Below are positions 43,534 through 56,835 of a stretch of 64,000 nt of DNA, piece by piece. The position numbers and the translations under genes were made by a program. The stretch is from Jacaranda mimosifolia (Eukaryota > Streptophyta > Magnoliopsida > Lamiales > Bignoniaceae), in assembly GCA_018894105.1 (NCBI GenBank), contig CM032128.1:19139001-19203000 (forward strand). Reading direction: 5' to 3'. How positions within the stretch are numbered: position 1 is the stretch's first letter; every line of letters starts with the position of its first letter. The notes below the pieces were generated by a model, which saw only the letters and a program-made list of their open reading frames with translations, was not told the DNA's origin and made no database searches.

Positions 43534-46500
43534 TATTGATGAAACCTTTTCACCGGTCGCAATGCCTAAGTCCATTTGGCTTCGACTTGCAATAGTAACA
43601 TATTATGACTACGAGATATGGAAAATGGACGTGAAAATCGCTTTTCGCAATGGAGACATTGAAGAAGAAATTTACATGGAGCTATCACAAGGTTTTACAT
43701 CCAAGGGGAGTGAGCAAAAGGTTTGCAAACTCTAGAAATCCATTTATGGACTTAAATAGGTGTCCTGAAGTTAGAACATATGTTTTGATAGGACAGTCAA
43801 ATTGTTGGGCTATGTCAAAAATGTGTATGAACCATGGGTGTATATGAAGCCTAGTGGGAGTAATGTACAATTTATTGTTCTTTATGTCGATGATATCCTT
43901 TTCATTGGAGTTGAGGTAGGAATGTTAGAGCGTACTAAAGCATGGTTTATCTACTCAATTCTCCGTAAAAAATTTAGGAGGAGCATCCTAAATATTGGGA
44001 ATATGTATCTATAGAGATAGATTTAGTAGGATGCTAGGGCTTTCCCAAACCCTGTACATTAACAAGATGAAAGCAAGAGTAGCATGAGGATCCATAAATC
44101 AAAACTCAAAAGCTTGAAAATAACTAAGCTACACAAGCAACCAGGGATCTAGACATGCTATAGATCTGGATTAGTAAGAAGAATTACCTCTTGTACCTCA
44201 AAAACAATGAGAAAATCAAATATCTCTCTCAGATCCAGAAACTATCTAGAATCAGCACAGCAAAAAGGTGGCAACCTTTGCCTTAAACTGCTCCAAAAAT
44301 TACCAAATTAAATCTAGAAAACCTCCACACACTGAAGAAACTACTATGAAAAAATTGGAGCAAAAAGCCTTCTGGATCGCTCCAAAAAAATTCACCAATC
44401 TGGAGATACTGCAGGGGATCTCCAAAATTTAGCAGTCAAATTCCTTGCCTCTATTGATATGATCCACACCCCAATCAATCTTCCAATTTTCCATCACTAG
44501 AAGCTGGAATTAGAGAGGAAAAAATGAGGTAGGGGAGGCTGATTTTCAGGTTGGGAAGAAGAAGGAATGCAAAGCTCAACACATGATGCAATGCATGGAG
44601 AGAGAGAGTTTTTGGAGGGAATGCAAAGAATCTGATCTTCACACCTTCAGCAATGTGATGATAGAATTTGCTCACCCTCTATATCTATCTATAGAGGGTG
44701 GAAGGTGTGATGCTAGTTGGCATCATGCTTTCCTCAAGGTGACCGCCCATGTGGCATGCCAAGTTGGCAAATTCAAATTCAAGTCTTACTTGAATTTCAT
44801 GTGCATTTCATTTGGAATCTAATTCCAAATTAATTAAGATGCTAATTTAAATGAACACTTCATTTAAATTTTTCCTCCAAAAAGTATTCTTCCCATTAGT
44901 TAAATTAAATACTTTAATTTAATTAATTAACCTTTGATTTAACTCTTAAATCAAACAAGCTTAACTTTTAAGCTTAAACTAGTCAACTCAACTCTTTAAG
45001 TCAACTTGACCAATTGATGGTCAACATAGCACCAAATAATTACCTCCTTAATTATTGGTCTAATTTAACTCTTTAAATTAGTTGATTAATTTAACGCTTA
45101 AATTAATCAAACCAAAAGTGACCGTTAAATTGGATCCTTGAAAATCGATCACCAAAGGGTGAGTTTTTCTAACATTTAAAAAATTGCTCTACCAATTTTG
45201 GAAGCTAATTGGTTTTTGAGTGTAACCCAATAGGTTCTACTATTCATTGGATATAGGCTCACAACTCTTTGTGACTTTTGAATATCTTATATTCATTTTA
45301 GTTTAAAACTCCTTTTAAACTAATCGACTCAATTCAATTAATCTCATTAATCGAAGGGTACCCAATCTCCATGGTCGATGTCCAACCTCAAGCCCATAAA
45401 GCCCAACTAATTGGCCGAAATGAATATTTTGGAGAACCATCATAACTCTCCGCGTACCATGCAAATACGGTCCTTTTTTCTCCTATCTCCCAAAAGAGGC
45501 CTAGGGCAAGATATTTGTTGGCTCCCTAATACCCTCGATGCTATGCTTCTATTCTCAATGTTAGATTCTCTTGTGTGACCTCATCTTTGGAAAACTCCTT
45601 TTCCAAATTGTCACACCACCTTGCTCTAGGATTTCTTGGAATCGATCATTATAGAATACATAGGAGATCACTTGCCCTTCATAAAAGCGAGGAGTCGAAT
45701 TCCATCTTGGATCTCACAAACCTCCATGCCAAGTAGCTTATACCTAACCTCAACTTGAAAGACCCGCTAAATGGTCAAGGAAGAGTCGAAGCATGAGGAC
45801 CGGACACAAGGTTACCATGGATCCTCAGATAAGAGGACTAATAAAATGCACTAGCACAAGCAGGAGAATTAACCACTACCGGCTTGCCACTACGGCTATC
45901 TAGTGGATTCTCTGGAGCAATATCCAACTTTTAGATTTATACATTGTTAGTGCAAATCTAAGATGCCCCGTCTCATAAGATCCTACGACTTGGAAGACCT
46001 AAGATCACAATCATGTAAGACTTATTCCATGATCACCACCCAGTGAATTGACCATGTCCCGTAGTCATGTGTGATCTAAGGGCTTCATCCAAATGCAAAT
46101 GAAGTAATAAGAAGCATAAGATGAAGATGGCCATATAAAGAATATCATTCAATCAAGATTGTTTTACAAGGAAATAGCTTTTATGAGGCTAATTTAATTG
46201 GCTTGTTAGGCACTATTCCAACACAAGAAACTAAGGAGTTTTAGCGCGGAAGAATCCAAGAAAGGATTCCTTCCCATGGGACATAGCTTTGACTCTCCAA
46301 GTCTATATACCCTCTAAGACTGATGACGAGAGACAAAGGATGTCCCACATACCTTATGCCTTTGCAATTAGGAGCATAATGTATGCAATTCAATGTATAA
46401 GATCGGATGTGGCACACGCTTTAAGTGTTACGAGTCGTTTCTAATCCAATCTTGGTAGAAGTCGCTGGGTAGTCGTAAAAGCAATCCTTAAGTACTTGAT

Positions 46501-47040
46501 AAGGACTAAACACTTGTTTTGGGTATACGGTAATGGAGAATTGAAACTAGAGGGGTTTTTGAATTCTAGTTTCCAACTAGATGTAGATGACTTGAAATCC
46601 ACTTTTGGATTCATATTTTGCCTCAATGGCGGCGTGGTAAGTTGGAAGAGTTCCAAACAAGACACAACGGCTGACTCTACCACAAAGGAGAATATATTGC
46701 AGCTTTAGAAGCTGCAAAGGAAGGTGTTTGGATAAAAATCTTCATTCAAGAGTTGAATGCACTGCCTAGCATTACTGAGCCAGTAGTTGTCTCTTGTGAC
46801 AACAATGGGGCGGTAGCGCAAGCAAAAGATCTAAGGACCTCATCAGCAATCCAAACACATATTGAGGTGATATCATTTGATCTAGGAGATCATTGATAGA
46901 GGTGACATCCGAGTGGGGAGAGTTGCCTCGAAAGAGAATGTAGCATATCCATTGACTAAAACCCTTATCGCAAAAGGTCTTTGAAGGATATCTTGAGAAG
47001 ACGGCCGGACCCTAAGACTATGGGGAATTGGCTTGAGGGC
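43534..47040 (+). pseudogene. Deleted pol of copy D (RT and RNase H only), split by solo LTR E
   Basis: The gag tail is joined directly to RT at ETFSPVAMPKS-like sequence (about 43535-43575). RT motifs KMDVKIAFRN (about 43621-43650) and LYVDDILFIG (about 43881-43910) are visible with stops between them. The frame is cut at 44067 by solo LTR E and resumes at 46230 with the RT thumb and RNase H (GFLNSSF near 46550-46570, VVSWKSSKQDTT near 46634-46670) and the C-terminal part to about 47040. Protease, integrase and RT N-terminus are absent. Confidence 0.83.
44068..46224 (-). mobile_element. Solo LTR E of the copia family (2,157 bp)
   Basis: Complete minus-strand LTR (TGAAAGC at 44068, CCAACA at 46224) flanked by exact duplications CAAGA (44063-44067 and 46225-46229). 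Removing it restores the RT frame region of copy D. The promoter dyad GGTGTGATGC (44704-44713) is followed by a slightly decayed partner; the array is at about 44895-45110. Confidence 0.92.
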
Positions 47041-47051
47041 AAGTGAGAGAT
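47041..47051 (+). promoter_or_regulatory. Polypurine tract, copy D
   Basis: AAGTGAGAGAT immediately before TGTTGG of the 3' LTR. Confidence 0.85.
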
Positions 47052-48486
47052 TGTTGGAATAGTGCCCCACAAGCCAATTAGATTGGCGTTGTAAACTATT
47101 TCATTTGTGATACAATTTTGATTGATGATATTAATAATATGGCAAACTTCATCTTATGCTTATATTTACTTCACTCCCATTTGGTTGCAGCCCTTAGATC
47201 ACACAACACTACGGGACTTGGTGACACACTGGGTGGTGATTACACAATCGTGGTCTTAAATCTTCCAAGTTGTAGGATCTTAAGAGAAAGGGCTTCTAAG
47301 ATCTGGATAAACTTGCACTAATGATGTATAGATCCAAGGAGTTGGATATTGGTCCATTCCATGGCCAATCCCATATGAGATATGGATGCATGTTAGTGGG
47401 TGCTTGTTAGGGAACATAGTACTGAAGACCCACTTGAAGAATCCGCTAGATAGCCGAATTGGCAAGTCGGTAGTGGCAAGTTCTCTTGCTAACGTTAGTA
47501 CATATAATTAGTCCTTTGACCTAAGGATCCATGGTAACCTTGTGTTGAGGTCCTCATGCTTTACCTCCTCCCTGATCACCTCATAGGCTGTTTGGGTGGT
47601 GATTAATGATCGATTTCAAGAAATTCTTGTGCGAGAGGTGATATGATAATTTGGAAAGGTGTTTCCAAAAATGAGGTTATAAAGTCGAATTGAACATTGG
47701 GAATAGAGATATAGTATTGAGGCTATTAGAGAGCTAGCAAGTATCTTGTCCTAGGCTTCTTTCGGTAGGTAGGAGAGGGAAGGACCGTATTTGTATGGTA
47801 CGCGTAGAGCTATAATGATTCTCCGTGAGCATTCATTTTGGCCAATTAGTTGGTCTCCATGGGCTTGAGGTTGGACATCAACCATGGAGATTAGATACTC
47901 TTCAATTAATGAAAATTAATTGAATTAAGTCGATTAGTTTAAAACTCCTTTTAAACTAAAATGAACATACGATATTCAAAAGTCACAAGGAGTTGAGAGC
48001 TCATATCCAATAAATGGAAGAACCTGTCGGGTCATACACAAAAGCCAATTACATTTCTAACGTAATGGAGGAACTTTCTAAGTGTTAGAAAATTCAATCC
48101 ATAGAGATTGATTTTGGGTGATTGAAAATTAAGGTCAATTTTGGCTTGATTAATTTAAGTGTTAAATTGATCAACTTATTTAAGGAGCTAAATTAGACCA
48201 ATAATTAAATATGTAATTACTAGGTGCCATGTAACCATCAATTGGTTAGGTTAACTTAAAGAGTTAAGTTAACAAAATTAAGCTTAAAGAATTAAGATTG
48301 TTGACTTAAGAGTTAAGTCAAGGATTAATTAATTAAATTAAAGTGTTTAATTTAATTAATGAGAAGGATATATTTTGGATGGAAAATTCAAATGATAGGA
48401 TCATTTTAGCGTGGCATTTAATTAATTTGAAATTAGATTTCAAATGTAATTGAAATGCACACAAATTCAAATTAGATTTCAAATAT
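47052..48486 (+). repeat. 3' LTR of copy D, first part
   Basis: Starts TGTTGGAATAGTGCC and follows the 5' LTR for about 1,435 bp until GATTTCAAATA, where minus-strand copy F begins. The inverted-repeat array is at about 48140-48365. Confidence 0.82.
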
Positions 48487-48641
48487 GTGTGATTTACTAG
48501 GTTCTACCATTCATTGGACAGAGGCTCATAGCTCCTTGTAACTTATGAAATATCAAATATTCACATTAGTTTAAATTATTTTAAACTAAGCAACTCAATT
48601 CAATTAATCTTATTAATTGAAGAGTACCTAATTTCCATGGT
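48487..48641 (-). repeat. 3' LTR fragment of copy F
   Basis: Matches the family U3 block from GTGTGA...GGTTCTACCATTCATTGG to CATGG, then stops. The word TTAAACTAAGCA occurs at the junction (about 48641) and inside the fragment (about 48583), so short homology may have guided the deletion. Confidence 0.7.
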
Positions 48642-48649
48642 TAAACTAA

Positions 48650-51029
48650 GCAAAAAACTTGTAACACTTAGAGCATGTGCCACATTCGGTCTTGTATATT
48701 GAACTTCATACATTATGCTCCCTATGGCAGATGCATAAGGTATGTGGGACACACTCTATCTCTTGTCTTCAACTTTGGGGGTCATAGACATCGAGAGACA
48801 AATGCCATGTTCTATGGGAAAATCCCAAAAGGGTTCTTCCATATTCAACCTCTTTAGTATTTTAGTCAATGGTTTGGGAAATCCCCAGCATCCTTCTTGA
48901 TCTATCTCTATAGATACGTATTCCTAATATGTATGATGCTTCTCCCAAATCCTTCATGGAGAATTTTGTAGATAACCATGCTATAGTACACTCTAACATT
49001 CCTACCTCATTCCCAATGATAAGGATGTCATTGACATAAAGCACAATAAATTGTATATTACTCCCATTAGCTTTTTATACACGCACAAGCTCCATACACC
49101 TTTTTGACAAAGCCAAACCATTTGACTTTCTAATCAAAACATATGTTCCATCTTTGGGACACTTGTTTGAATCCATAAATAGATCTCTGGAGTTTGCAAA
49201 TCTTTTGCTCACTCCCCTCAGATGTAAAACCTTATGGTTGCTCCATATAGATTTCTTTCTTCAATGTTTCCATTGAGGAAAGCGGTTTTCACATCCATTT
49301 GCCATATCTCATAGTCATAATATGCGCCAATGGCAAGTAGAATCTGAATGGACTTAGGCATTGCGACTAGGTCAAAAGGTTTCCTCAAAATCAATACCAA
49401 GTATTTAAGTGTAACATTTTGCCACTAGTCGTGCCTTAAAGGTCACTATCTCTCCATTAACTCCTAAGTTTTGCTTATAGATCCACTTGCAACCAACGGG
49501 AACTATTCCCTTCGGTGGATCTACCAAAGTCCATACTTTGTTGGAGTACATAGAGTCTATTTCGGATCTCAATGTCCCGAGTCTATGTCCAAATAGCTTC
49601 CTCTTAGGTCTTCGAATTACTATCTGATTGGCCTATCTTATGAAGGAATTCGAACCTTTCGAGTTGCTTCTTGATTCAATCCAACCTTCTCACAGGTTTA
49701 TGTGTAAGGCTCTTTGATATTGATTTGTTTCCACTGCTTGTGGAATTTGATGATCATCTCAAACTTCATCAAGTTCAAAAACAATGCCATTTCTATCTAC
49801 CAAAAAAACTTATTCCAAAAAAGTGGCGTTCCTCAAAACAAACACCTTTTGTTCTGAGGGATCATAGAAGTCATAACCCATAGACTCTCTTGGGTACCCC
49901 ACAAACTTGCACAAGGTGGATCTACTATCCAACTTGTCTCCCACTGACCGTCTCACATAAGCAAGAGACCCCCAACCTTAGGAAGTGGTAAGAGGGTGCT
50001 TTGCCATAGCACATCTCATTCGGTGTCTTTGCCACCAACTTTGAAGGTACTACATTTAGTAACTTCGCTGCCATTTCTAAGGCGTATCCCTAAAAGGATG
50101 TGGGTACATTGGAAAAGCTCATCATGGAATGTACCATGTCCAACAAGGTACGGTTTCTCCTCTCGGTTATTCCATTATGTTCTGGTGGAGTCCGATGAGA
50201 GATAATCTCATTCTCTTCTAGATAATCCAAGAATTTGGTACTTAAGTATTCTCCCCTTCGATCCGATTGAAGAGCTTTAATACTACGTGTCAATTACTTT
50301 TCCACTTCATTCCTATACTATGTGAACTTTTCAAAGGTTTCAAACTTGAACTTCATAAGATACATATGTTCGAACTGACTACAATCATCGGTGAAGGTTG
50401 ATGAAGTAAGAATAGCTTCCTCTCGCACTAACTCTTAGTGGGCCATAAACATCCGTATGGATCAAATCCAAAGGACTTTTGGAGTGCTCCGATTGTCCTA
50501 CAAAAGGAGCCTCGGTCATTTTTCCTTTCAAATAAGATCCACAAGTAGGAAGGTCCTCAATGCCACTAACATTTAGTGCTTTGAGAGTTACTAACTTGTT
50601 CATCTTAATTTTTGGAGATATGCCCAAGTCTTGCATGCTATATAATGGCATCTTCTTGGTTATCTAACTTTCTTACTTTGTTGAAAGTGCATTAGTGGTA
50701 GTTGAGAATCTAATGCGTACAATCCTTTGTCAAGTGTACCATAAGCAACTAAAGAACCCATTCTTTAATGCCTTTAATTTCTCATTTGATATAGAAGGAT
50801 CAAATCCTTTGCTATCCAAAATGGGAATTGAAATAATGTTCACAACAATATATGGTACATTATAATAAAGGTCCAATACACGTATGGAATTCCCCAAGTC
50901 TAACTTATTATACGCCTTCGGCGTTGGTCACAACTATTGCTTCTTAGCTAAGGTGGTGGATCATATCCATATTACTTAGATTTATTCTTCTTTCTATTCT
51001 TTGTAGCAACTTACAAAGATGCGTTATCA
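48650..51029 (-). pseudogene. Decayed pol of copy F
   Basis: On the minus strand: GAG-pre-integrase (50385-50651) with the second Cys of CxxC lost (CGSY); integrase with QSDRRGEYL and HNGITERRNR in 50090-50293, so the second Asp and the Glu remain; RT with QMDVKTAFLN (49218-49400) but LYVNDIL instead of LYVDDIL (49020-49044), which removes a catalytic Asp; and the RT thumb (48862-49000). RNase H is mostly deleted. The protease core is also lost to a small deletion near 51020. Many frameshifts and stops. Confidence 0.83.
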
Positions 51030-51824
51030 TATATTTATGAGGAAGAATTTATCCTTAAATGCTCTTCAATAAAGTACAAACCCTTCTTAAGGGTTGCAAG
51101 GTATTCCTTGCAAAACTGCTTCCAATGGCCTATATCGCCAAAGTAGAAACAAGTAATATCGACTATTTCCTCTATAATCTTCTTGACTCCACCGGATGCC
51201 TTTAATAGTTGCTTTCCTTAGGAGGAAGAACTTTTCTTCCTTTTACCTCCCTTTCAAGCCTAAGGCCCATAGACTTGGAGAAGGAAATAAGTGCCAATGG
51301 GTTTGCCCTTGTCATGGTAGTTTCCATTCTAGATCAACACTTTGATCAATAAAACTCGGTGAGGATGTGAGGATTAAATTCTCATGGAGATCATCGTACA
51401 TCACTATGTCCAAGTTGAAAAAGTTTCTCCAAGCTTAGTTGTCTTTAAACCATATACAACGATACATGACTTCACATCCATCCTAGCTTGAAAAATCTCT
51501 TTTGCTAATATGAACTTCTCATACCTCATTTGCTTTATAACTCTTGTAAACTTTAACCAAGGTACTATTTATGTCATTGAGACTTTTTAAAGTTTTGTAG
51601 ACGCCATCATGAGACTAAGGGATAGGACTATCATAAACCCAATTTGTGAACTTTTCACATGTCTCTTAATCTACAATAATCCCAATGGGTTAGAAGCACC
51701 TTGATATAGGACATCTATCCACTTCTACGAATCTAGAATTATTTTTGAGGTTAAGTCAATTGTGGAAGTTAGGCCTGGTTGGTTTATTAGTTTCCAAAAT
51801 AACATTGAGTGGTTTGTTAGCCAT
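51030..51824 (-). pseudogene. Decayed gag of copy F
   Basis: The start ATG complements 51822-51824 (M-A-N-K-P-L-N-V-I-L). The type matches copies A and B. The knuckle near 51110-51160 reads CFYFGDIGHWKQFC: first Cys, His and last Cys present, second Cys replaced by Phe. The basic tail KRKKSSS is visible near 51220-51245. Several stops and frameshifts. Confidence 0.75.
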
Positions 51825-53675
51825 TTTTGAGATTTCACAAATCCTCAAAGGTGGAAAAGAGAATATAAGCATGTGATTGAAAATTGATATTGAAAACATG
51901 TTCATGGTCTTTCAAGCATGTTTTTCTCCCACTATTTTATAAAATCCTTCACCCATAGAAAAATTCGGGAAATTTCATTTTCTAATGAGAATCAAGATCC
52001 TAAGGACTTGCAAGTGAACACACGACTTGTGAGACATGCACAAACAATCCAAAGGTAAGCAACTTTTGCTAATTGTATTTCATATAACTCTTAATATATT
52101 TTGCCTCACTTTTCATGTAGACTAACAACTCATGAGTCATCTACATTACAATGTGTTAAGTTGAACCTACCAATCAAACTTCAACTCGAGATGGGCCCAC
52201 GACTCGTGTGCCAAAGCATGAGCGTTCTAAAATCAAAGATGCATCTCATACGAAGTATATGGTAGCATCGTCATGCCACATACTATTGATAGAAAGCATG
52301 GATTAATTAAAACTCCTTTTAATTTGTATCCATCTTGACTTAATATTTGAAAGCACTTGGATATACCAAGTGGAGGGTTTTTTGCTTGCAAAGATCTCAT
52401 CATTTTATCTTCTTATTTAGGTTCTCTATATCTTAATCTGCATCTCACACATCAATAAGATATAGTAAATGTGCCTAGCATGCTCATAGGGTGGGATGAC
52501 CATGAGCCTAACCAAGTGATGCACTTAGAGCCATAGGTGCATCACTTAGTTGATTTTAGGTGGGTTGATCAAATATAGCTATTACATGAGTGTATCCCAT
52601 ACATTCATGGGTCTTCATGCTTCCAATGGTCTTCTTTGCTCCTTGTAACATTTACATAAGAAAGAAATTCTCACTCCTAGTGATTCTACTCTAATAACAT
52701 TTACAAGATAGAAATTAAGAGGCATGCAAGCCTCAATTTAATACAAACCTTTTCAACAACTTAAAAAAAATAAAATCAATATTGAAAGGCTCATGATCGT
52801 CCCCATTTATTCATCATCCATTCAATACTTAAATGAACAATAAATCAAGAATTGACATTCAATTCCATCAATTAAATGCTAATCATATTAACACATAATT
52901 GGTCATTCAAAAACAAGCATAACATTTATGCATCATATTTTTGCCACAACTGGAAATTAACTTTAACAAGTTTTAATAGCAACCAAAAGTGTCCAACACA
53001 ATTTTGAGAACTTGCACAACATTTGTACATCCATTGTGTGTGTTTCAAAACAAGTTTGTCACTAAAGGAGCCAAAAGAAAAGCTCAAAACTCATCTCAAA
53101 CCCAACCGAGCACTGTTGGCAGTGGCTTGCACGTGGTTGGACAGCAGTTCTTTGCCACTGCCCTGCTGTGTGCTGCCAAGTGCTGGCAACTTCCCTATTT
53201 TTGAGTCATGAGCGAGTCAAGCCATTTTTTAGCTCAACTTCTGTGCACCAAGAATTTTAGAACAACTTCTAAACATCAAAACACACAACATGGATGAAAA
53301 TTTCAGATTAAATACCTTTTAAAACTAAAAATGTCAAGTGCTCATTATTGCTTGAGAAACAAGTTTAAGCAAGAATCAAATTCTTCAAAGAACCTCCAAT
53401 TTTCTCCAATCATATTGGAACCAAAAATGACCAAAACAACTTAAGGCCATTCACAACATGCTATATCCACATATAACTTCCACAAATGCCAAATCAATAT
53501 TCATCATTAGCAAAAAATGAATTAAAACATACTCACACATAGTAGCATGATTTAATCCACAAACAAGATCATCCATACACTCCAACCCATCATATGGATC
53601 GAGCACATGGTGATGTTGATCAATTCTTCACAAGAACCAATCATCCAAGCAAAATCCAAATCCATGCATGAATAT
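51825..53675 (-). other. Leader of copy F
   Basis: Non-coding leader. Iterated-motif sites remain near 52019-52040, 52119-52143 and 52193-52213, with cores of the copy C type (CGACT(T/C)GTG). The fourth site is lost to a deletion near 52255. The short frames at 52989-53211 are not kept in other copies. Confidence 0.65.
52514..52547 (-). ncRNA. Leader hairpin with compensated change, copy F
   Basis: Perfect 11-bp arms AAGTGATGCAC (52514-52524) and GTGCATCACTT (52537-52547). The A-T pair in GATG/CATC replaces the G-C pair of copies A and D: a second compensated position, different from that in copy 1. Confidence 0.7.
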
Positions 53676-53688
53676 GGCTTCGATACCA
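53676..53688 (-). promoter_or_regulatory. Primer binding site (tRNA-iMet), copy F
   Basis: The reverse complement reads TGGTATCGAAGCC, a diverged initiator tRNA-Met site, 2 bases from the LTR. Confidence 0.85.
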
Positions 53689-53690
53689 CT

Positions 53691-55897
53691 TGAAGATATG
53701 TATGGCACTAGGATCCAAATATTGTCAAGTAAAAACTAAATAAAACTAGCCCACACACATCCACAAGGATCTATACATGCATAGGACTCAGATCTAAATA
53801 GGAAAATACCTTCATGAACCTAAAATTCAAGGAACAAGAGAAAACACTATTCAACTCTTGAAGTTGTGCCCTCACTGGTGCAGCAGAAACACTAATGGAT
53901 TTCCCTAAGTAAAACTTCTCCTTTTGAGCTAAAAATTTTACTGTATTCCAACTTGAAGATCCTACAACCAAAATTTTAGCTCAATCAGAACAAAATAAGT
54001 CCTCCCAAAATGCATTGCAAGCAACTACCAGAAACTGCTTCCCAAGAGCAAACAGCAACCCAAACATTTTGCCTCTAATGAGATAGTCCACACACCAAAT
54101 GGAATTACCTTTTCTTTACAAAAATAGCATCCATATTTGCAGAAAAATGGAGGAAAGAAGATCAAGTATGGATGGGGAGGATGAGGTTGGAGAGGCTTGT
54201 GGAGAATCTAACTATTAGATGCCCGCTAACAAAGTTTGTTGTTGGGAGAATAATTCACACCTTGCATAATGCATCATTGTGGCTGCCCCCGTTCCTATAT
54301 CTATATATAAGAGGAGGAGGATGTGTGGTCACACACTATCTTCAAGGAGGGGATGCCAGATGTCCATGCCAAGGTGGCCACTAACAATTAGTGTTGAGTG
54401 AATTTGAATATCATTTGAAATTTACATTTCATCTCATGAAATATCTTCCAAATGAATTTTATTTCCATATTAAATGAGCCCTTCATTTAATAACACTATC
54501 CAAAATTAACTCTCCAATTTAATTAAATTAAATATTTTAATTTAATTCGTAATCCTTTAACTTAACTCCTAAGTCAAAGTGCTTAACTCTTTAAGCTAGT
54601 CAAAATTAATTTAACTCTTAAATTAATTTGACCACTTGATAGTCATGTGGCATCAATTAATTAATTGATCTTAATTTAACTCTTAAATTAAATTGATCAA
54701 GCTAAAGATGACTCCAATTTTCACTTCCTTCAAATTCGATCAAGAGTGAATTTTCTAACACTTAGAAAATTCTCTTTCCTTCAATAGGTCATTCAATTTG
54801 GCTTTGGTGTATGACCTATTAGGTTCTACCATTCATTGGACATGGGTTCACAACTCCTTGTGACCTATGGAATATCAAATATTCACATTAGTTTAAACTC
54901 CTTTAAACTAAGCGACTCAATTCAATCAATCTCATTAATTGAAGAGTACCCAATCTCCATGGTTGATGTCCAACCTCAAGCCCATGGAGCCCAACTTATT
55001 GGTCAAAATGAATGCCCTTGGAGAACCATTCTAGCATTACGCTTTCCATGCAAATACGGTCATTTTGTCTCCTATCTCCATGAAAGAGGCCTAGGGTAAG
55101 ATATTAGTCGGCTCCTTAATAGCCTCAATTCTATGCTTTTATTCTCAATGTTCGATTCCCTTAGTGATCTTATCTTTGCAAACACCTTTCCAAATTGTCA
55201 CATCACCATGCGCAAGGATTTCTTGGAATCAATCATTATAGAACACATAGGAGGTGCACTCTCCCTTCACAAAGGCGAGAAGTTATATTCCATCTTGGAT
55301 CTCACAAATGTCTATATCAAGTAGCTCATGCCCAATCTCAACCCGAGTGGCCCGTTAAGTAACCAAGGAAGAGTCAAAGCGTAAGAACCAAATACAAGGT
55401 TACCATAGATCCACATGTCAAAGGACTAATAATATGCACTAGTGTAAGCTGGAGAACTTGCTACTACCGACTTGCCACTTTGGCTATCTATTAGATTCTC
55501 TAGTCAGGCCAGTAGTGCCTTATTCTCTAACAAACACCCACTAACATGCATCCATATCTCATATGGGATTGTTCATGGAACGAAGCAACATCCAACTCAT
55601 GAACTTATGCATCGTCAGTACAAGTCTATATAGATCTTAGCTGCCCTATCTCATAAGATCCTATGACTTGGAGATTTAAGAACACGACCGTGGAAGATTT
55701 ATTCCTTGATCATCATCCAATGCATAATCAAGTCCCGTAACTTATATGATCTAAGAGCTTCATCCAAATGCGAGTGAAGAAAATAATGAGCATAAGATGA
55801 AGATGGCCATATAAGGACTATCATTCAATCAAGATTGTCTTGTAAGAAAATAGTTTACAAAGCCAATCTAATTGTCTTGCAGGGCACAATTCCAACA
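53691..55897 (-). repeat. 5' LTR of copy F (2,207 bp)
   Basis: Ends TGTTGGAATTGTGCC (sense, at 55897) and ATCTTCA at 53691. TATA-like CTATATATAA at 54301-54310 is kept, while the neighbouring dyad has decayed to GTGTGGTCACACAC. The inverted-repeat array is at about 54510-54690. Confidence 0.87.
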
Positions 55898-56500
55898 GGC
55901 CAACTAGCAATTCAAGTGAAGAACTAGATTCTCACATTTTCTCTCCATTTTAAATTGTTCACTCATGTATTAAAGTTCACCTCTCTCTTCTTCTCCAACC
56001 CCAAAATCGGCCATCTCCCTCTCTTCTCTCCTCTCTTTCTCCAGCTAAAAGTGAGGAATAGTAGGAAATTAGATTGGTGTGTGGATCATTTCGATAGAGG
56101 CAAAACAAATGGTTTGCTAAGCCTTAAGCCTTTGGAGATCCACCCGCGAGACTAGTCACTTGGAAATTTTATTCTAGGAGATCCAGAAGGAATTTGGTCT
56201 AAAATTTTCACAGTAGCTTCATCAAAGAGTTGAGGATCTACGAGATTTTTTTTTGGATTTTTTGGAGTCCTTTAGATTGTGCAAAAGTTGCTCTCTTCCA
56301 GCTGCACCATTGCTTGGTCGATTCTATTTTGAAGAAAGAGTTCTTCAATCTGCCTTTGGATTTTGCTAAATCCAATCAAGGTAACTCTTCATCCAAATCT
56401 AAATCCTAAAGCTTGTTTAGATCTTTAGCTGCTTGTAAGCACTAGTTTATTTATGTTTTTGAAGTTTTATTATTGGATCCTAATGTCTTACTTGCTTTCA
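55898..56500 (+). repeat. 3' LTR of copy D, second part
   Basis: Aligns with the last 530 or so bases of the D 5' LTR (from GCCAACTAGCAATTCAAGTG) and ends CTTGCTTTCA. About 200 bp between the two parts, including the TATA region, are missing. It also has an extra CT-rich stretch near 55965-56010 not seen in the 5' LTR. Confidence 0.78.
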
Positions 56501-56835
56501 AATTGCCCATGAAACAAAACAACATCCAACCCCGTGGAATATGCATCGTTATTGCAAGTCTATTCAAATCTTAGATGCCTTGTCTCATAAGAATCTATGA
56601 CTTTGAATATCTAAAATCATGACCATATAGACTTTTTCATGATCACCATTACATGCATGACCAAGTCCCATAGTCATGTATGATTTAAGGGATTCAATCA
56701 AATGCATGAGAAGAATATAATTAATTGCATAAGATGAAAGGTGGTCATGTATAAAAATATAATTCAATCAAGAGTGTCTCACAAGGAGTAGTTTTTATAT
56801 GCCAATCTACTTGGCTGTGGGGTACTATTCCAACA
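56501..56835 (-). repeat. LTR H0, right part
   Basis: Continuation of 37258-38654. It runs to the LTR terminus TATTCCAACA at 56835. Together with the left part it gives about 1.73 kb of a single LTR disrupted by copy D. Confidence 0.7.

Larger units (their letters stand above)
48487..55897 (-). mobile_element. Copia copy F, inserted in the copy D 3' LTR
   Basis: Minus-strand copy with full 5' LTR (53691-55897), leader, gag and pol, but only a roughly 155-bp fragment of the 3' LTR, which is joined directly to RNase H. The missing polypurine tract and RNase H end mean a deletion at its left side, which also took about 200 bp of the D LTR. Confidence 0.82.
38655..56500 (+). mobile_element. Copia copy D, with solo LTR E and copy F nested inside
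   Basis: Plus-strand copy: 5' LTR (38655-40846), leader, gag, an internally deleted pol (43534-47040), polypurine tract and a 3' LTR split into 47052-48486 and 55898-56500 by copy F. Solo LTR E sits in its RT. Pol lacks protease, integrase and the RT start, so this copy was non-autonomous after that deletion. Flanking GATTC/AATTG fit one GATTG target. Confidence 0.82.
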
